Assembly: GCF_010727125.1 (NCBI RefSeq)
Contig: NZ_AP022564.1
Span: 2,294,001 to 2,358,000 of the forward strand
DNA: 64,000 bases
Source of the DNA: Mycolicibacter terrae
GTDB lineage: Bacteria > Actinomycetota > Actinomycetes > Mycobacteriales > Mycobacteriaceae
Reading direction: 5' to 3'
This document shows, piece by piece, positions 9,589 through 21,920 of this stretch (within the stretch, counting starts at the first letter, position 1; the number at the start of each line of letters is the position of its first letter). Both the position numbers and the translations under genes were made by a program. The notes below the pieces were generated by a model. That model saw only the letters and a program-made list of their open reading frames with translations, was not told the DNA's origin and did not search any database.

Positions 9589-10541
9589 CTAGCGGGCGCG
9601 GGGGTGGGCGCCGGCCCACACCTCGCGCAGCGCGTTCACCGTGACCAGCGTGTAGATCTGGGTGGTCGACACCGAGGCATGACCGAGCAGCTCCTGCACC
9701 ACCCGCACGTCGGCGCCACCGTCGAGCAGATGGGTCGCAAACGAGTGCCGCAGCGTGTGCGGTGACACCTTCGCGGTGATCCCGGCTCGTTCGGCGGCGT
9801 CCTGCAGCACCTGCCAGGCGCTCTGCCGCGACAGCCGGCCCCCGCGGGCGTTGAGGAACATCGCCGCGGTGCCACGGCCACGCGCCGCCAGGCCCGGGCG
9901 GCCCCGTACCAGGTAGGCGTCCAGCGCCGCCACCGCGGGCCGCCCCACCGGCACCAGCCGCTGCTTGCCGCCCTTGCCCCGCAACAGCACCGACCGGTCG
10001 CGCACATCGATGTCGTCGAGATCCAGGCCGACCGCCTCCGAGATCCGAGATCCGGTCGAGTACAGCAACTCCAGCAGCGCCCGGTTGCGCAGCGTCAGCG
10101 GGCCGTCCGAAGCACTCTCACCCCCGGCACCTGCCAGCAGCGCCGCCACCTCGTCGATGGTCAGGCTCTTGGGCAGTCGCCGTCCCGGCGTCGGCGGCTT
10201 GACGCCGCGTGCCACGTCCACCGGCGCCATGCCCTCCGCGGCCGCGAACCGGTGCAGGCCCCGCACCGCGATCAGGGCGCGCCCGGCCGAGACCGCCGAC
10301 AGCGCCGGCACGCCGTTTTCCGGATCACCGCGCCGCAGCACCACCAGGAAGTCGGTGACGTCGTTCTCCCCGACACCGGCCAGGTCCTCGATGCCGCGGG
10401 CCTGCAGGTGCTCGCTGTAGCGCCGCAGGTCGCGCCGGTAGGAACTCAACGTGTTGGCCGCGACTCCGCGCTCGATCGTCAGATGATCCAGGTAACCCTG
10501 CAGCTGCCCGGCCAGCGGGCTCACCGGCCGGGCCGCCGCGG

Positions 10542-10545
<4 letters not shown>
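9589..10545 (-). CDS. xerD: Site-specific tyrosine recombinase XerD
   Basis: XerD resolves chromosome dimers at dif together with XerC. A core-binding SAM-like domain (residues 10-110) is followed by the catalytic domain. The full catalytic set is present: Arg167, Lys191, His263, Arg266, His289 and nucleophile Tyr298 (TTQIYTLV). The length of 318 residues is normal. The start at ATG 10545 overlaps the NUDIX stop as ATGA. Its place next to the ADP-ribose pyrophosphatase and pyrG matches Rv1701, so I read it as the housekeeping recombinase and not an element integrase. Confidence 0.95.
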
Positions 10546-13023
<2,478 letters not shown>

Positions 13024-13115
13024 TCACCCTAACATCGTCGGGCGATTCCGGCCTTGGACACGCCCAGTCACGCCGAGCCACGCCGAGCCACGCCGCCCGG
13101 CAGCTGTCGCCGGGA

Positions 13116-14075
13116 CTATTGGGCGAGGGTGACCGAAGCGGCGCCATGACCGATCCCGTACCGTCCCGGCTGCCCGCCGTTGATCAGACTGCTCACCGCC
13201 ATGACGGTGGTGATCCGCCCGGCCTCGAGGTCGACGTCGTCGACGGTGCTGACCGCTTCGGTGACCGCGGAATCGGTGCGGGCCATCGCGACGGCCGCGG
13301 TGCCCGAGGCGCAGCCGTCCCGGCCGGCCAGCACCGTCGCCGAGCCGTGCGGGGCAAGTGCCGCCGCGAACCGGGCCACGCTCACTCCGCTGGTGCCGGC
13401 GTCGTCAGGCAGCGCTCCCCCGGTGATCACCACGGCGGCGTTGGCCGACGCGAACCGTTGGTCGTGGTAGGTGATGAAGCCGGTGTCGCGCAGCGCCGCC
13501 AGTACGGTGTCGCGCTGGGCGTCATCAACGGGTGGGCCGGGCGGCGCCGGCGGGTCGGGACGGCGCGGGTTGGCCAGCAACGCGATGCCGAGCAGGTCGC
13601 CGGCCTGGGCGCCCTGGTCGATGAGGTCGGCGCTCAGTTGGGCACCGGCCGGCACGATCCCGGACTCCACCACGGCACGCAGCTTCTCCTCGGCGTTGCC
13701 CTCGACGAACTGGGCCGTCAGCGCGATCGTTCCGGTGACGGTGCCGCCGGCCTGGCCGATGATCCGTGCCACCGCCTCGACGTCGTCGTCCGCGGCGTCC
13801 GGGGTCCGGAAGATCACCGCGGACTTGCCGTTCAGCGCGTCACGCACGATGCGGGGCGCCATCTGGGCGTCGAAATCGTTTGCGTTGCCGACTCGCTCGT
13901 CCAGTGCGTTCTGCTGTTCGTGCAGCGCGTCGATCTGTGCGCGCAGTTCCTGCTTGTCGGACTGCAGGCTGCCCAGCACCGGTCCCGACAGCAGTCCGGA
14001 GCCCAGCACCACGCCGAACACCAGTGCCAGAAGCACCGCCGTCAGCGACATCGCGTGGTATCGCGGGGTGATCAT
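13116..14075 (-). CDS. mctB: MctB/SteB-type envelope protein, 319 aa
   Basis: This is orthologous to Rv1698, described as a mycobacterial outer-membrane copper-related channel (MctB) and, in corynebacteria, as the SteB partner of SteA in daughter-cell separation. One N-terminal membrane segment (residues 9-30) is followed by a short coiled coil (about 38-65). A periplasmic Ala/Gly-rich domain with a proline linker (RPDPPAPPGPP) makes up the rest. ATG 14075 follows steA by 22 bp. The steA pairing supports the cell-division role; the copper role rests on the family literature only. Confidence 0.87.
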   Translation of the reverse strand: MITPRYHAMSLTAVLLALVFGVVLGSGLLSGPVLGSLQSDKQELRAQIDALHEQQNALDERVGNANDFDAQMAPRIVRDALNGKSAVIFRTPDAADDDVEAVARIIGQAGGTVTGTIALTAQFVEGNAEEKLRAVVESGIVPAGAQLSADLIDQGAQAGDLLGIALLANPRRPDPPAPPGPPVDDAQRDTVLAALRDTGFITYHDQRFASANAAVVITGGALPDDAGTSGVSVARFAAALAPHGSATVLAGRDGCASGTAAVAMARTDSAVTEAVSTVDDVDLEAGRITTVMAVSSLINGGQPGRYGIGHGAASVTLAQ

Positions 14076-14097
14076 CGCGGCGTCGGCCCCAGTTCTC

Positions 14098-15279
14098 CTA
14101 GGTGACCCAGTGCTGCAGCCACTGCGTCAGGTGGTGCCAGTAGTTGCCGAGCCAGTCGAGTACCACCGCGTCGGTCTGCGACACCCACAGCGCGACGATG
14201 ACAGCCATCAGCATGGCCAGCACCAGCAGTGCGATGGCGCCCGCGGAGACCCGGTTGCGGTACAGCGTGGCGACCGCCCGGGCATCCACCAGCTTCTCGC
14301 CCACCTTGAGCCGGGTCAGGAACATCGACGGATTCGTCAGCTGACGGGTCCGGTCGAAGAACGTCTCGATGTTCGCCGTGTGCCCGGCCGTCACCAGCAG
14401 CGCCGCGCCGTGATGGTCGGCCAGCAGCAGCGCCAGGTCCATCGGGGAACCGGCGGCCGGGAACGTCATCGCACCCACGCCGAGGTCCTGGATGCGCTCC
14501 AGGCCCGGCGCGTGACCGTCGGCGTCGGCCGGCAGCACCACCTGCGATCCGCACCGCAGCACCTCGGCGCTCATCTGATCGGGGTCGCCGATGATCAGCT
14601 GCGGGCGGTATCCCGCCTTGCGCAGAACGTCGGCGCCGGCGCCGATGCCGATCAGCACGGGCTGGTACTCCTTGATGAACGGCTTGAGGCATTTGAGATC
14701 GTCGGCGGCCTCGGGCTCGTCGCCGACCAGCACCACATGCCGGCGACGCAGGTCGACGTCGATCTCGGGGATCCCGATCCCGTCGATCAGCAGCGGGCTC
14801 TCACTGCGGATGAACTCGATGGTGTTGCCGGCGAACGACTCCAGGTGCGCCACCAATCCGGTCTTGGCCTCGATCATCAGGTCGGCGATCTCGACGTCGC
14901 TGCGCTCGACGCCTCGCGCCAGGCGTCGGTCACCGGAATAGACGGCGCCGTTGTGCAGCCGGATCTTGGCGCCGTCGCGGATCTTCTTGAACACCGTGGG
15001 CCCGGCCTCGTCGATCAGGGTGACGCCGTTGGCGACCAACACCTCGGGCCCGAGGTTGGGGTAGCGCCCGGAGATCGACGCCGAGGCGTTGACGACGCCG
15101 GCGATCTCGGCTTCCACCAATGCGTCGGCGGTGATCCGGTCCAGGTCGAGAATGTCGAGAACCACGATGTCGCCGGGGCCCACCCGCCGCAGCAACCGGT
15201 CGATGTCGTGATCGACCCGGGCCGTGCCGACGACACCCGGCCGGGAGGCGTTACGAGACAACAGAGCAGACATCTTCAT
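14098..15279 (-). CDS. steA: SteA-like cell-separation protein, 393 aa
   Basis: This is orthologous to Rv1697. The soluble part (residues 1-340) has a thiamin-pyrophosphokinase-like fold region with IIGDPDQM and PADADGHAPGLERI. One transmembrane helix lies at about 346-366, followed by an amphipathic Trp-rich tail. In Corynebacterium, SteA with SteB promotes peptidoglycan cleavage at the septum. I start at ATG 15279 (MKMSALLSRNASRPG), which matches the orthologue; the longer frame to 15354 runs through the promoter region. The gene leads the steA-mctB pair. Confidence 0.9.
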   Translation of the reverse strand: MKMSALLSRNASRPGVVGTARVDHDIDRLLRRVGPGDIVVLDILDLDRITADALVEAEIAGVVNASASISGRYPNLGPEVLVANGVTLIDEAGPTVFKKIRDGAKIRLHNGAVYSGDRRLARGVERSDVEIADLMIEAKTGLVAHLESFAGNTIEFIRSESPLLIDGIGIPEIDVDLRRRHVVLVGDEPEAADDLKCLKPFIKEYQPVLIGIGAGADVLRKAGYRPQLIIGDPDQMSAEVLRCGSQVVLPADADGHAPGLERIQDLGVGAMTFPAAGSPMDLALLLADHHGAALLVTAGHTANIETFFDRTRQLTNPSMFLTRLKVGEKLVDARAVATLYRNRVSAGAIALLVLAMLMAVIVALWVSQTDAVVLDWLGNYWHHLTQWLQHWVT

Positions 15280-15400
15280 GGGCGCGATTGTGTCCGGGAA
15301 ATGCGCGGAAAACGGGGAGGCGCGCCGTAACACCAGCCTCAGAAGTTCTATCACGCCACATCAGTCACACGATGATGGCGTAGCTCCAGGCCGGAAAATC

Positions 15401-15414
15401 CAGGGATTCCCCTG
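15401..15414. promoter_or_regulatory. CAGGG-N4-CCCTG inverted repeat upstream of secreted paralogue 1
   Basis: The sequence CAGGG ATTC CCCTG is followed directly by TATCC, 75 bp before the ATG of the secreted protein at 15489. The same arrangement, CAGGG-N4-CCCTGTATCC, precedes the paralogue at 21921. It lies between divergent steA and the secreted gene and is probably an operator or promoter element. The regulator is unknown. Confidence 0.5.
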
Positions 15415-15488
15415 TATCCGCCATGCCTTTTCCGGCCCTAATGTCGACGCGACCGGGGCACCGACTCCGAGGACGGAGAACCAGCGAC

Positions 15489-15854
15489 ATGATGGCGATA
15501 CGAATTTCGTGCCTGGCCGCACTGGCGGCGGGTGCGTCGCTCGGCCTGGCCGGCCCGGCGAACGCCGAACTGGCAGACGGCACCTACACGATGACCATTT
15601 CCGAATCCAACCAGTTCCAGGTCGGCCAGACGCAGACGTGGCATGTCGGCAGCTGCGGTCCGGATTGTCGGCACGTCGAGGTGGCCGGCGGCGACACCCC
15701 TTACGACTTCCACCTGTCGGGCGATTCCTGGATTGCGTCCCAACCACCGGGGCAGGCGCACGGATTCACCACCACCGTCGAAAACTCTTCCCTCAGCGGC
15801 ACATTCACCTTTGATGACGGCGCCTACTACAAGTACCGGCTGAAGAAGAACTGA
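15489..15854 (+). CDS. Small secreted protein, paralogue 1 (CGPDCxH family)
   Basis: This is an exported protein of 121 residues. The signal peptide covers about residues 1-27 (IRISCLAALAAGASLGLAGP, cleavage near ANA/EL). The mature part is about 95 residues, probably beta-rich, with GTYTMTISE, the core SCGPDCRHVEV, DFHLSGDSW, and a basic C-terminus YRLKKN. The two core cysteines may form a disulfide. It is clearly related to the protein at 21921-22292 (G.YT.T...CGPDC.H....D.HL...W). The start is ATG 15489 or 15492, with GGAGAA about 10 nt upstream. I do not know the function. It sits alone on the plus strand between steA and recN. Confidence 0.8.
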   Translation: MMAIRISCLAALAAGASLGLAGPANAELADGTYTMTISESNQFQVGQTQTWHVGSCGPDCRHVEVAGGDTPYDFHLSGDSWIASQPPGQAHGFTTTVENSSLSGTFTFDDGAYYKYRLKKN

Positions 15855-15881
15855 TCCGGGGTGGCCTAGCCGCCCGGCCCG

Positions 15882-17696
15882 TTATTCGGCGCGGCCCACC
15901 CCGGCGCTCTCGACACGGTCCTCCTGGGCGGCGTCGAGCAATTCCCGCGCGTGCGCACGCGCGGTGTCGGTCTCGCCGAGACCGGCCAACATCCGGGCCA
16001 GCTCGGCAACCCGCCCGTCGTCATCGAGGCGTCGCACGCCGCTGGCCCCACCGCCTCCGGCGTCGACGACCAGGTGCGCATCGGCATAGGCCGCGACCTG
16101 CGGCAGGTGCGTCACCACGATGACCTGGTGGGTGCGCGCCAGCCGCGCCAGCCGACGGCCGATCTGCACCGCCGCGCGGCCACCCACGCCGGCGTCGACC
16201 TCATCGAAGACCATCGTGGTGCCGGCCGAGTCGCGCGACGCCGCTGACAACGACGACGTCGCCAGCACCACCTCCAGCGCCAGCATCACCCGGGACAGCT
16301 CGCCGCCGGAGGCGCTCTTGGCCAGCGGCAGCACCGTCATGCCCCGGTGCGCGGCCAGCCCGAACTCGACATCGTCGATGCCGTCGGCGCCGGCATGCAC
16401 GCTCTGCCCCGACGGCAACCGCAGGGCGGCCGGGTCGTCGTCAGCGGCCGGGCTGTGGGTCACACCGATGGTGAATTCGGCGTCGGCCATCGCCAGCCCG
16501 GACAGCTCGGCGCTGACCGCCTTGGCCAACCCACGCGAGGCTTTGCTGCGCGCGGCGCTGAGGTCGGCGGCGGTCTTCACCACCTGTTCGGCGAGCTCGT
16601 CGACACGACGGGTCAGCCCGGCGAGCGCTTCTTCGGAGACGTCGAGTTGAGCCAGCCGGTCGCGGGATTGCGCCGCCCAGGCCAGCACCCCGTCGATGTC
16701 GGCGGCGTATTTGCGGGTCAAGGAGCGCAGCTCGGCCTGCCGCGCCAGCTTGGCGTCCAGCGCCTCGGCGCCGGTGGGCAGTTCGTCGAGGTAGCCACCG
16801 AGTTCGCGGGCCACGTCGTCGACCACCGTGAGCGCCTCGGTGAGTTGTTCGCCCAGTCCCTGCAGGGCGGCGTCGTCGGTGGCGGTCAGCGCCGCCTTCG
16901 CCTGAGCGAGCCGGTCGGTGGCCGATGTCGGCCCGTCGTTGGCCTCGTCCACTGCGTCTTCCACGCCGCCGGCCAGCGCCGCCCGCGCCCCGGACGCCGC
17001 GGCGCGCAACGCGTCGAGTTCGGAGAGCCGGCGGATCTGGTTCGCCAGCGCGTCGTCCTCTCCGGGGTGCGGGTCGACGGCATCGATCTCCCGCAACGCG
17101 AAGGTGAGCCGGTCTGCTTCCTGGGCCAGTTCGCGGGCGCGGTCGCGGCGTTCGACGAGTTCGCGTCGCGCCGACATCCAGGCCGCCCGTGCGCTGCGGT
17201 AGCGCTCCAGCCGGGCGCCGACCGCGGCGAACCGGTCCAGTGCCGCGCGCTGTTCGTCCGGGCGCATCAACCGCAGCTGGTCGTTCTGACCGTGCAGGGT
17301 CAGCAGCCCGCCGGTGAAGGCGCTCAGCGACTTGGCCGGCACCCCGCGGCCCCCGAGGTAGGCCCGCGACGGCCCGTCGGCGCTGACCGAGCGAGCGGCG
17401 ATCACGCTGCCGTCCTCGTCGCGTTCGGCCCCGCAGGCCTGAAGGATCTCGTCGATCTGCGCGGCCGCCGCCTGCGCCAGATCGGCGGTGCAGAACCGGC
17501 CCTCCACCACCGCGCGGGCCGCCCCGGAGCGCACCCGGGTGGCGTCGGCGCGGGCGCCCCCGAGCAGGTGCAGCCCGGTGACGACCATCGTCTTGCCTGT
17601 GCCGGTCTCCCCGGTCAGAACCGTCAGGCCACGGTCGAATTCGGCGGTCGCCGCGTGGATCGCGCCCAGCGACTCGATCCGGATCTCAGTAAGCAA
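15882..17696 (-). CDS. recN: DNA repair protein RecN
   Basis: RecN is an SMC-like ATPase recruited to double-strand breaks. Walker A GETGTGKT is at residues 29-36, followed by a long Ala/Arg/Leu-rich coiled coil (about 150-400). The ABC signature SGGELSRVML and Walker B MVFDEVDAGVGG lie near the C-terminus, so the protein is complete at 604 residues. The start is TTG 17696 (MLTEIRIESL), which matches Rv1696. It lies 15 bp downstream of nadK and is the last gene of tlyA-nadK-recN. Confidence 0.95.
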   Translation of the reverse strand: MLTEIRIESLGAIHAATAEFDRGLTVLTGETGTGKTMVVTGLHLLGGARADATRVRSGAARAVVEGRFCTADLAQAAAAQIDEILQACGAERDEDGSVIAARSVSADGPSRAYLGGRGVPAKSLSAFTGGLLTLHGQNDQLRLMRPDEQRAALDRFAAVGARLERYRSARAAWMSARRELVERRDRARELAQEADRLTFALREIDAVDPHPGEDDALANQIRRLSELDALRAAASGARAALAGGVEDAVDEANDGPTSATDRLAQAKAALTATDDAALQGLGEQLTEALTVVDDVARELGGYLDELPTGAEALDAKLARQAELRSLTRKYAADIDGVLAWAAQSRDRLAQLDVSEEALAGLTRRVDELAEQVVKTAADLSAARSKASRGLAKAVSAELSGLAMADAEFTIGVTHSPAADDDPAALRLPSGQSVHAGADGIDDVEFGLAAHRGMTVLPLAKSASGGELSRVMLALEVVLATSSLSAASRDSAGTTMVFDEVDAGVGGRAAVQIGRRLARLARTHQVIVVTHLPQVAAYADAHLVVDAGGGGASGVRRLDDDGRVAELARMLAGLGETDTARAHARELLDAAQEDRVESAGVGRAE

Positions 17697-17711
17697 CGGC
17701 CGGCACCGTGG

Positions 17712-18644
17712 TCATTGTCCGCGCCAGCCGGTCACCGGCAGCCGGAATTTGCGCACCAGCCGGTCGGTGAACGGGGATCGGCCCAGCCGTGCCCACTTGA
17801 CCGGGGTGTCGCCGCGCTGCACCTCGAGCCGGCCGCCGGCCGGCACCAGCATCTTGCGCCGGCCGTCGCAGAACACCAGTGCATTGTGTCCATCGCCCTC
17901 GACTTCGATCGCGATCGTCGAGTCGGGACTGGTCACCATCGGCCGGGCGAACAGGGCGTGGGCGTTGTTGGGCACCACCAAGATCGCGTCCAGGTCGGGC
18001 CAGAGCACCGGCCCGCCCGCGGAGAACGCGTAGGCGGTGGACCCGGTCGGTGTCGACACCAGCACGCCGTCGCAGCCGAACGTCGACACCGGCCTGCCGT
18101 CCACCTCCACGACGACACCCAAGACGCCCAGCCGCGGGCCCTTCTCCATGCTGGCCTCGTTGAGCGCCCACCCGCTGTCGATGATCTCCCCGTCGGCGCG
18201 CACCATCACATCGAGCGTCATCCGGTCCTCCACCCGGTAGTCGCGGGCGATGATGTGGTCGAGGACCCGGTCGATGTGGTCGGCTTCGGCCTCGGCCAGA
18301 AAGCCGATCCGGCCGAGATTGACCCCCAGCACAGGGATGTCGGCGCTGCGGGCCAGTTCGGCGGCCCGCAGGAAGGTGCCGTCACCGCCGAGAACGAGCA
18401 CCAGTTCGCAGCCCTCGGCGGCCCGGGTGTCGGGGTCCACCACATCGATCTGGACGCCGAGTTCGCGCATGTCGTCGGGCGCCAGGTGCAGCGAGCCCTT
18501 GTCGACGGCTTCGGCGGTCAGCACCCGCAGCGTGATGCCGTGGTCGCCCAACACCTTCTCGACGCGGCGCGCGGTGTCGGTGGCCTCTTCACGCCCGGTG
18601 TGCACCACCAGCAGAACGGTGCGTTCCTGGCTCCCGATATTCAC
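17712..18644 (-). CDS. nadK: NAD kinase
   Basis: This enzyme phosphorylates NAD to NADP using ATP or polyphosphate. The catalytic GGDGT is at residues 86-90, with the conserved NE motif (ALNEAS) and the glycine-rich [16 protein letters not shown]. The length of 310 residues fits Rv1695 (PpnK). It starts at GTG 18644, overlapping the tlyA stop as GTGA. Confidence 0.95.
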   Translation of the reverse strand: MNIGSQERTVLLVVHTGREEATDTARRVEKVLGDHGITLRVLTAEAVDKGSLHLAPDDMRELGVQIDVVDPDTRAAEGCELVLVLGGDGTFLRAAELARSADIPVLGVNLGRIGFLAEAEADHIDRVLDHIIARDYRVEDRMTLDVMVRADGEIIDSGWALNEASMEKGPRLGVLGVVVEVDGRPVSTFGCDGVLVSTPTGSTAYAFSAGGPVLWPDLDAILVVPNNAHALFARPMVTSPDSTIAIEVEGDGHNALVFCDGRRKMLVPAGGRLEVQRGDTPVKWARLGRSPFTDRLVRKFRLPVTGWRGQ

Positions 18645-19447
18645 TGGGGCCCCCTCGCGACGGCATCCTGGACGGCTGCCTCCAACGCGTCACCGGTAAG
18701 CGGCGCGGCGGCGGCACGCAGATGCAGAAAATATTCGACGTTGCCCGACGGCCCGGGCAGCGGGCTGGCCGTGACCGCGACGGTGCCCCACCCGAATTCG
18801 GCCGCGCGGTGCGCCACCGAGAGCACCGCGTCGGCACGCAGGCCCGGGTCGGACACCACCCCGCCGGCGCCCACCTGTTCTCGTCCGACCTCGAACTGCG
18901 GCTTCACCATCGGAACGATATCGGCGTCGGGTGACGCGCAGCCAGTCAGCGCGGGCAGCACGGTGGCCAGCGAGATGAACGACAGGTCGGCGACGATCAG
19001 CTCGGCGGGTCCGCCGACGGTGTCGGGGGTCAGCCCACGGACGTTGGTGCGTTCGACCACGACGACGCGCGGGTCGGTGCGCAACGCCCAGGCCAACTGT
19101 CCGTAGCCGACGTCGACGGCGACCACCCGGGCCGCGCCCCGGTCGAGCAGCACCTCGGTGAATCCGCCGGTCGAGGCGCCCGCGTCCAAACATCGCCGGT
19201 CGGCGACGCTGATCCCGAAGGTGTCCAGGGCGCCGATCAGCTTGTGCGCGCCGCGCGACACCCAGCTGCGTTCGCCGTCATCCACGACCGCCAGGGCGGC
19301 GGTGAGCGTCACGGCGGTGGCCGGTTTGATGGCGGGAATGCCGTCGATGGTGACCTTGCCGGCGCCGATCAATTCGGCGGCCTGCTGGCGGGAGCGCGCC
19401 AGCCCGCGCCGGACCAGCTCGGCGTCAACGCGAGCGCGCCGCGACAT
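18641..19447 (-). CDS. tlyA: TlyA 16S/23S rRNA 2'-O-methyltransferase
   Basis: TlyA methylates cytidine riboses in 16S and 23S rRNA; in M. tuberculosis its loss causes capreomycin and viomycin resistance. An S4 RNA-binding domain (residues 5-62, [20 protein letters not shown]) precedes an FtsJ-like Rossmann domain with [16 protein letters not shown] as the SAM site and VKPQFEVGR further on. It is complete at 268 residues. ATG 19447 lies 6 bp after the small gene upstream, and the 3' end overlaps nadK. Confidence 0.94.
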   Translation of the reverse strand: MSRRARVDAELVRRGLARSRQQAAELIGAGKVTIDGIPAIKPATAVTLTAALAVVDDGERSWVSRGAHKLIGALDTFGISVADRRCLDAGASTGGFTEVLLDRGAARVVAVDVGYGQLAWALRTDPRVVVVERTNVRGLTPDTVGGPAELIVADLSFISLATVLPALTGCASPDADIVPMVKPQFEVGREQVGAGGVVSDPGLRADAVLSVAHRAAEFGWGTVAVTASPLPGPSGNVEYFLHLRAAAAPLTGDALEAAVQDAVARGPQ

Positions 19448-19453
19448 GTGCCC

Positions 19454-19639
19454 TCAGCCCTTCTCCACCGACTCCAGTGCCCGCACCAAGACCTCGTGGG
19501 CTTCTTCGAGCCGCCGCGCCAAGGCCTGGAGATCACCGAGATCGCTGTGGGCCGGCAGGCCGGCCAGCTCGGCTTCCCCGGGCAGCTCGGCCAGCAACAC
19601 CGCGATGCGCTCGCGGACGTCATCAATCTCGTTGTTCAT
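19454..19639 (-). CDS. Small conserved protein, Rv1693-like, 61 aa
   Basis: This short helical, Leu/Glu-rich protein begins MNNEIDDVRERIAVLLAELP and ends ALESVEKG. There is no signal peptide or cysteine. It lies between the TPR/HAD gene (14 bp gap) and tlyA (6 bp gap), the position of Rv1693, so I treat it as real. A heptad-like pattern suggests a coiled-coil adaptor. The function is unknown. Confidence 0.75.
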   Translation of the reverse strand: MNNEIDDVRERIAVLLAELPGEAELAGLPAHSDLGDLQALARRLEEAHEVLVRALESVEKG

Positions 19640-19653
19640 GGGTGCCACCAACG

Positions 19654-21603
19654 CTAGTCCATGCCCGTTGGGGCCCCTCCGGGCCACGGGCCGAGCAGGG
19701 ACCAATGTTGCAGAGCCTGCCCGGCGGTGTCGTCGGCGGACTCGACGGTGAAGGGGCGCCCGGCCAGGTCGGCGTCGGCCACCGCGGCCGCGAGCGCCCG
19801 CACGATCGACAGACCATCACCATCACCGCCGTCGTCGTCGGTCTGCGCCGTCGCGACGGTGATCGTCGTGCCCTCGACGCTGGTCTGCCAGTACGGCTGC
19901 GGGCCGATCGCCAGCCGATCGGCGTCGAGGCGCAGTGCCCGCAGATCGTGGCCGATGTAGGTCGGTCGCTGCTCGGCTACGGCGCCGACCGCATCGCGTG
20001 CCGAGTTGACGCCGGTGAGCACCATCAGGCTCGGCAGCGCGGCGGCGTTGGCGGCGGCGATGTCGGTGTCCAGCCGGTCACCGACCACCAGTGGGGCGTA
20101 GAACTCGCCGCGGGTCAGGGCCTCGGTGAGCAATGCCGGGCCGGGTTTGCCGGCGACCTGGGGTTCGGCGTCGGTCGCGGCCCGCAGCGCGGCCACCATC
20201 GACCCGTTGCCGGGCAGCAGACCGCGCTCCGACGGCAGGGTCTTGTCGACGTTGGTGGTCATCCACTTCGCGCCGGCCCGGATCGCCAGGGCAGCCTCGG
20301 CCAGCTCGGCCCAGCCGGTCTCGGTGGACAGGCCCTGCACCACCGCGGCCGGCTCATCGGCGGCCAGCCGTACCGGTTCCAGTCCGGCGGCGGTGATTTC
20401 GGCGGCCAGTGACTCGGTGCCGACCACCAGCACCCGTGATCCGGCGGGCAGCTGCTCGGCCAGCAGGTGCGCCGCGATCTGGGCGCTGGTGGCCACGTCC
20501 TCGGCGGCAGCGGTGAAGCCCAGCCGGGTCAGATGCTCGGCGACCTCGTCAGCGCCCCGCGAGGAGTTGTTGGTGATGAACACGGCGCGGCTGCCCACCT
20601 CCGCCAGGGTCTCGACGGCTCCGACGGTCGGTTCGCCACCGCGGAACACCGTGCCGTCGAGATCCAGTAGCAGACAGTCGTATTCGTCTGCCAGCGTCGC
20701 CGAGCCGCCCAGATCGGCGATCCGCTCCTCGACGTCGGTGACTCCCTCGGTGTCGGCCGCGGCGGCCCGCAGGAACCATTCCAGCGCCTCGTCGTCGCGG
20801 CCCAGGGCGACCAGGGTCTCGGCGTGGGCGTAGTGCAGCCGCGCCACCGTCGATCCGGTGCGCTCGGGGTCGGCCGGCGCAGCCGACAACACCGTCAGCG
20901 CCTGCTCGAGCTGGCCGAGGTCGGCGCGGGCGCCGGCAACGACGATCCGCAGCTCGTCGGCCTCGTCACCCTCCAGTTCGGCGGCTTCGGGGCCGGCCGC
21001 CAGCTCAATCGCCCGCTGCGGCCGGCCCAGGCCGCGTTCACAGTCGGCGATCAACGGCAGCAGAGCGGATTTACTACCCATCCGGCGCGCGGCGCGCAGC
21101 TCGGCCAAGGCCTGGGCCCAGTCGCCGCAATGGTAGGCAGCGATCCCGACCGCCTCGCGGACCGCGGTGATCCGCGTCGAACGCGCCCTGGCCGCCCGGG
21201 CGTGCAGCAACGCGGTGTGCGGGTCGTCATCGAGCAGCATGCCGGCGGCCACCAGATGGCAGGCGACCCCGTCGGCGGTGGCGCGGTTGAGGGTGCTCAG
21301 TTCCCGGCGCACCTCCGGCGCCAACTGCTTGGGTTCGATCCCCTCGGGAAGCGGCGGATCGTCATAGCGCGGGGTGAATTCCTCACCGGATGGCCGGGGC
21401 GGCCGCTGGCCGCCGTCGTGATCCCGCCGAGGCGAGGTACGCCGATCCCGGTCCGGTCTGGGACCCCCGGATGTCCGGCGCTGGTCGCCGGTGGACGTGC
21501 GCCGCTGGTCGCCCGCACCCCGCCTTTGCTGCGGGCCGCGTTGGCCACTTCCGGAACCCCCACGCGACTGACCGCGCCCGCCACTTGCTCTGTTGTCGAC
21601 CAC
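19654..21603 (-). CDS. Fused TPR-like and HAD phosphatase protein, 649 aa
   Basis: One uninterrupted frame joins what are two genes in M. tuberculosis, Rv1691 and Rv1692. Residues 1-75 are Arg/Gly/Gln-rich and disordered. Residues 95-300 form an all-helical TPR-like repeat region. Residues 305-649 are a HAD-superfamily IIA phosphatase with nucleophile Asp314 and Asp316 (LLLDLDGT), TNN at 344-346, Lys486 and GDRLDTD at 508-514. Rv1692 is a glycerol-3-phosphate phosphatase, so lipid polar-head recycling is the likely reaction. The start is GTG 21603, with GAAAGG just upstream. It leads the tlyA-nadK-recN group. It could be the ancestral form, split in other species, or a recent fusion. Confidence 0.85.
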   Translation of the reverse strand: MVDNRASGGRGQSRGGSGSGQRGPQQRRGAGDQRRTSTGDQRRTSGGPRPDRDRRTSPRRDHDGGQRPPRPSGEEFTPRYDDPPLPEGIEPKQLAPEVRRELSTLNRATADGVACHLVAAGMLLDDDPHTALLHARAARARSTRITAVREAVGIAAYHCGDWAQALAELRAARRMGSKSALLPLIADCERGLGRPQRAIELAAGPEAAELEGDEADELRIVVAGARADLGQLEQALTVLSAAPADPERTGSTVARLHYAHAETLVALGRDDEALEWFLRAAAADTEGVTDVEERIADLGGSATLADEYDCLLLDLDGTVFRGGEPTVGAVETLAEVGSRAVFITNNSSRGADEVAEHLTRLGFTAAAEDVATSAQIAAHLLAEQLPAGSRVLVVGTESLAAEITAAGLEPVRLAADEPAAVVQGLSTETGWAELAEAALAIRAGAKWMTTNVDKTLPSERGLLPGNGSMVAALRAATDAEPQVAGKPGPALLTEALTRGEFYAPLVVGDRLDTDIAAANAAALPSLMVLTGVNSARDAVGAVAEQRPTYIGHDLRALRLDADRLAIGPQPYWQTSVEGTTITVATAQTDDDGGDGDGLSIVRALAAAVADADLAGRPFTVESADDTAGQALQHWSLLGPWPGGAPTGMD

Positions 21604-21920
21604 GAAAACCTTTCACCGTAAAACCTCGTGTAAGGATACGGGCCGTCGTCGTTACTCCGACGACTGCACCGAATCGCCCAAACCGCCCCCCGAGCTGCCC
21701 ATTCACTGCCGTGCCGCCGCCACCATCGAACCGGATGCGGATAGCGGCGATGCCGGCCCGCTGAGGGCCCTTCGGCCCTGTTTTCCCACCGTTCGACCGC
21801 AGACGATTACCAGGGAAATCCCTGTATCCCCGAGCGTCCCGATCCGGTTAGCGTCAGGCCAGTCAGTCCACGACGTCGAGGCGGGGGGTCGCCATCGCGA
21901 GGTAGATGAGGAGGCGCGGC
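21604..21920. promoter_or_regulatory. Divergent intergenic region with CAGGG-N4-CCCTG operator
   Basis: This 317-bp gap separates the minus-strand TPR/HAD gene from secreted paralogue 2. The inverted repeat CAGGG AAAT CCCTG followed by TATCC sits at 21811-21829, about 96 bp before the ATG, and matches the element at 15401-15419. I see no credible coding sequence here; short frames in this stretch are shadows. A ribosome site GAGGAG lies at 21908-21913. Confidence 0.5.

Noticed and set aside
16347-19106. 919-residue plus frame opposite recN, nadK and tlyA
   Set aside because: It is antisense to three conserved genes with complete motifs and has no recognisable domain.
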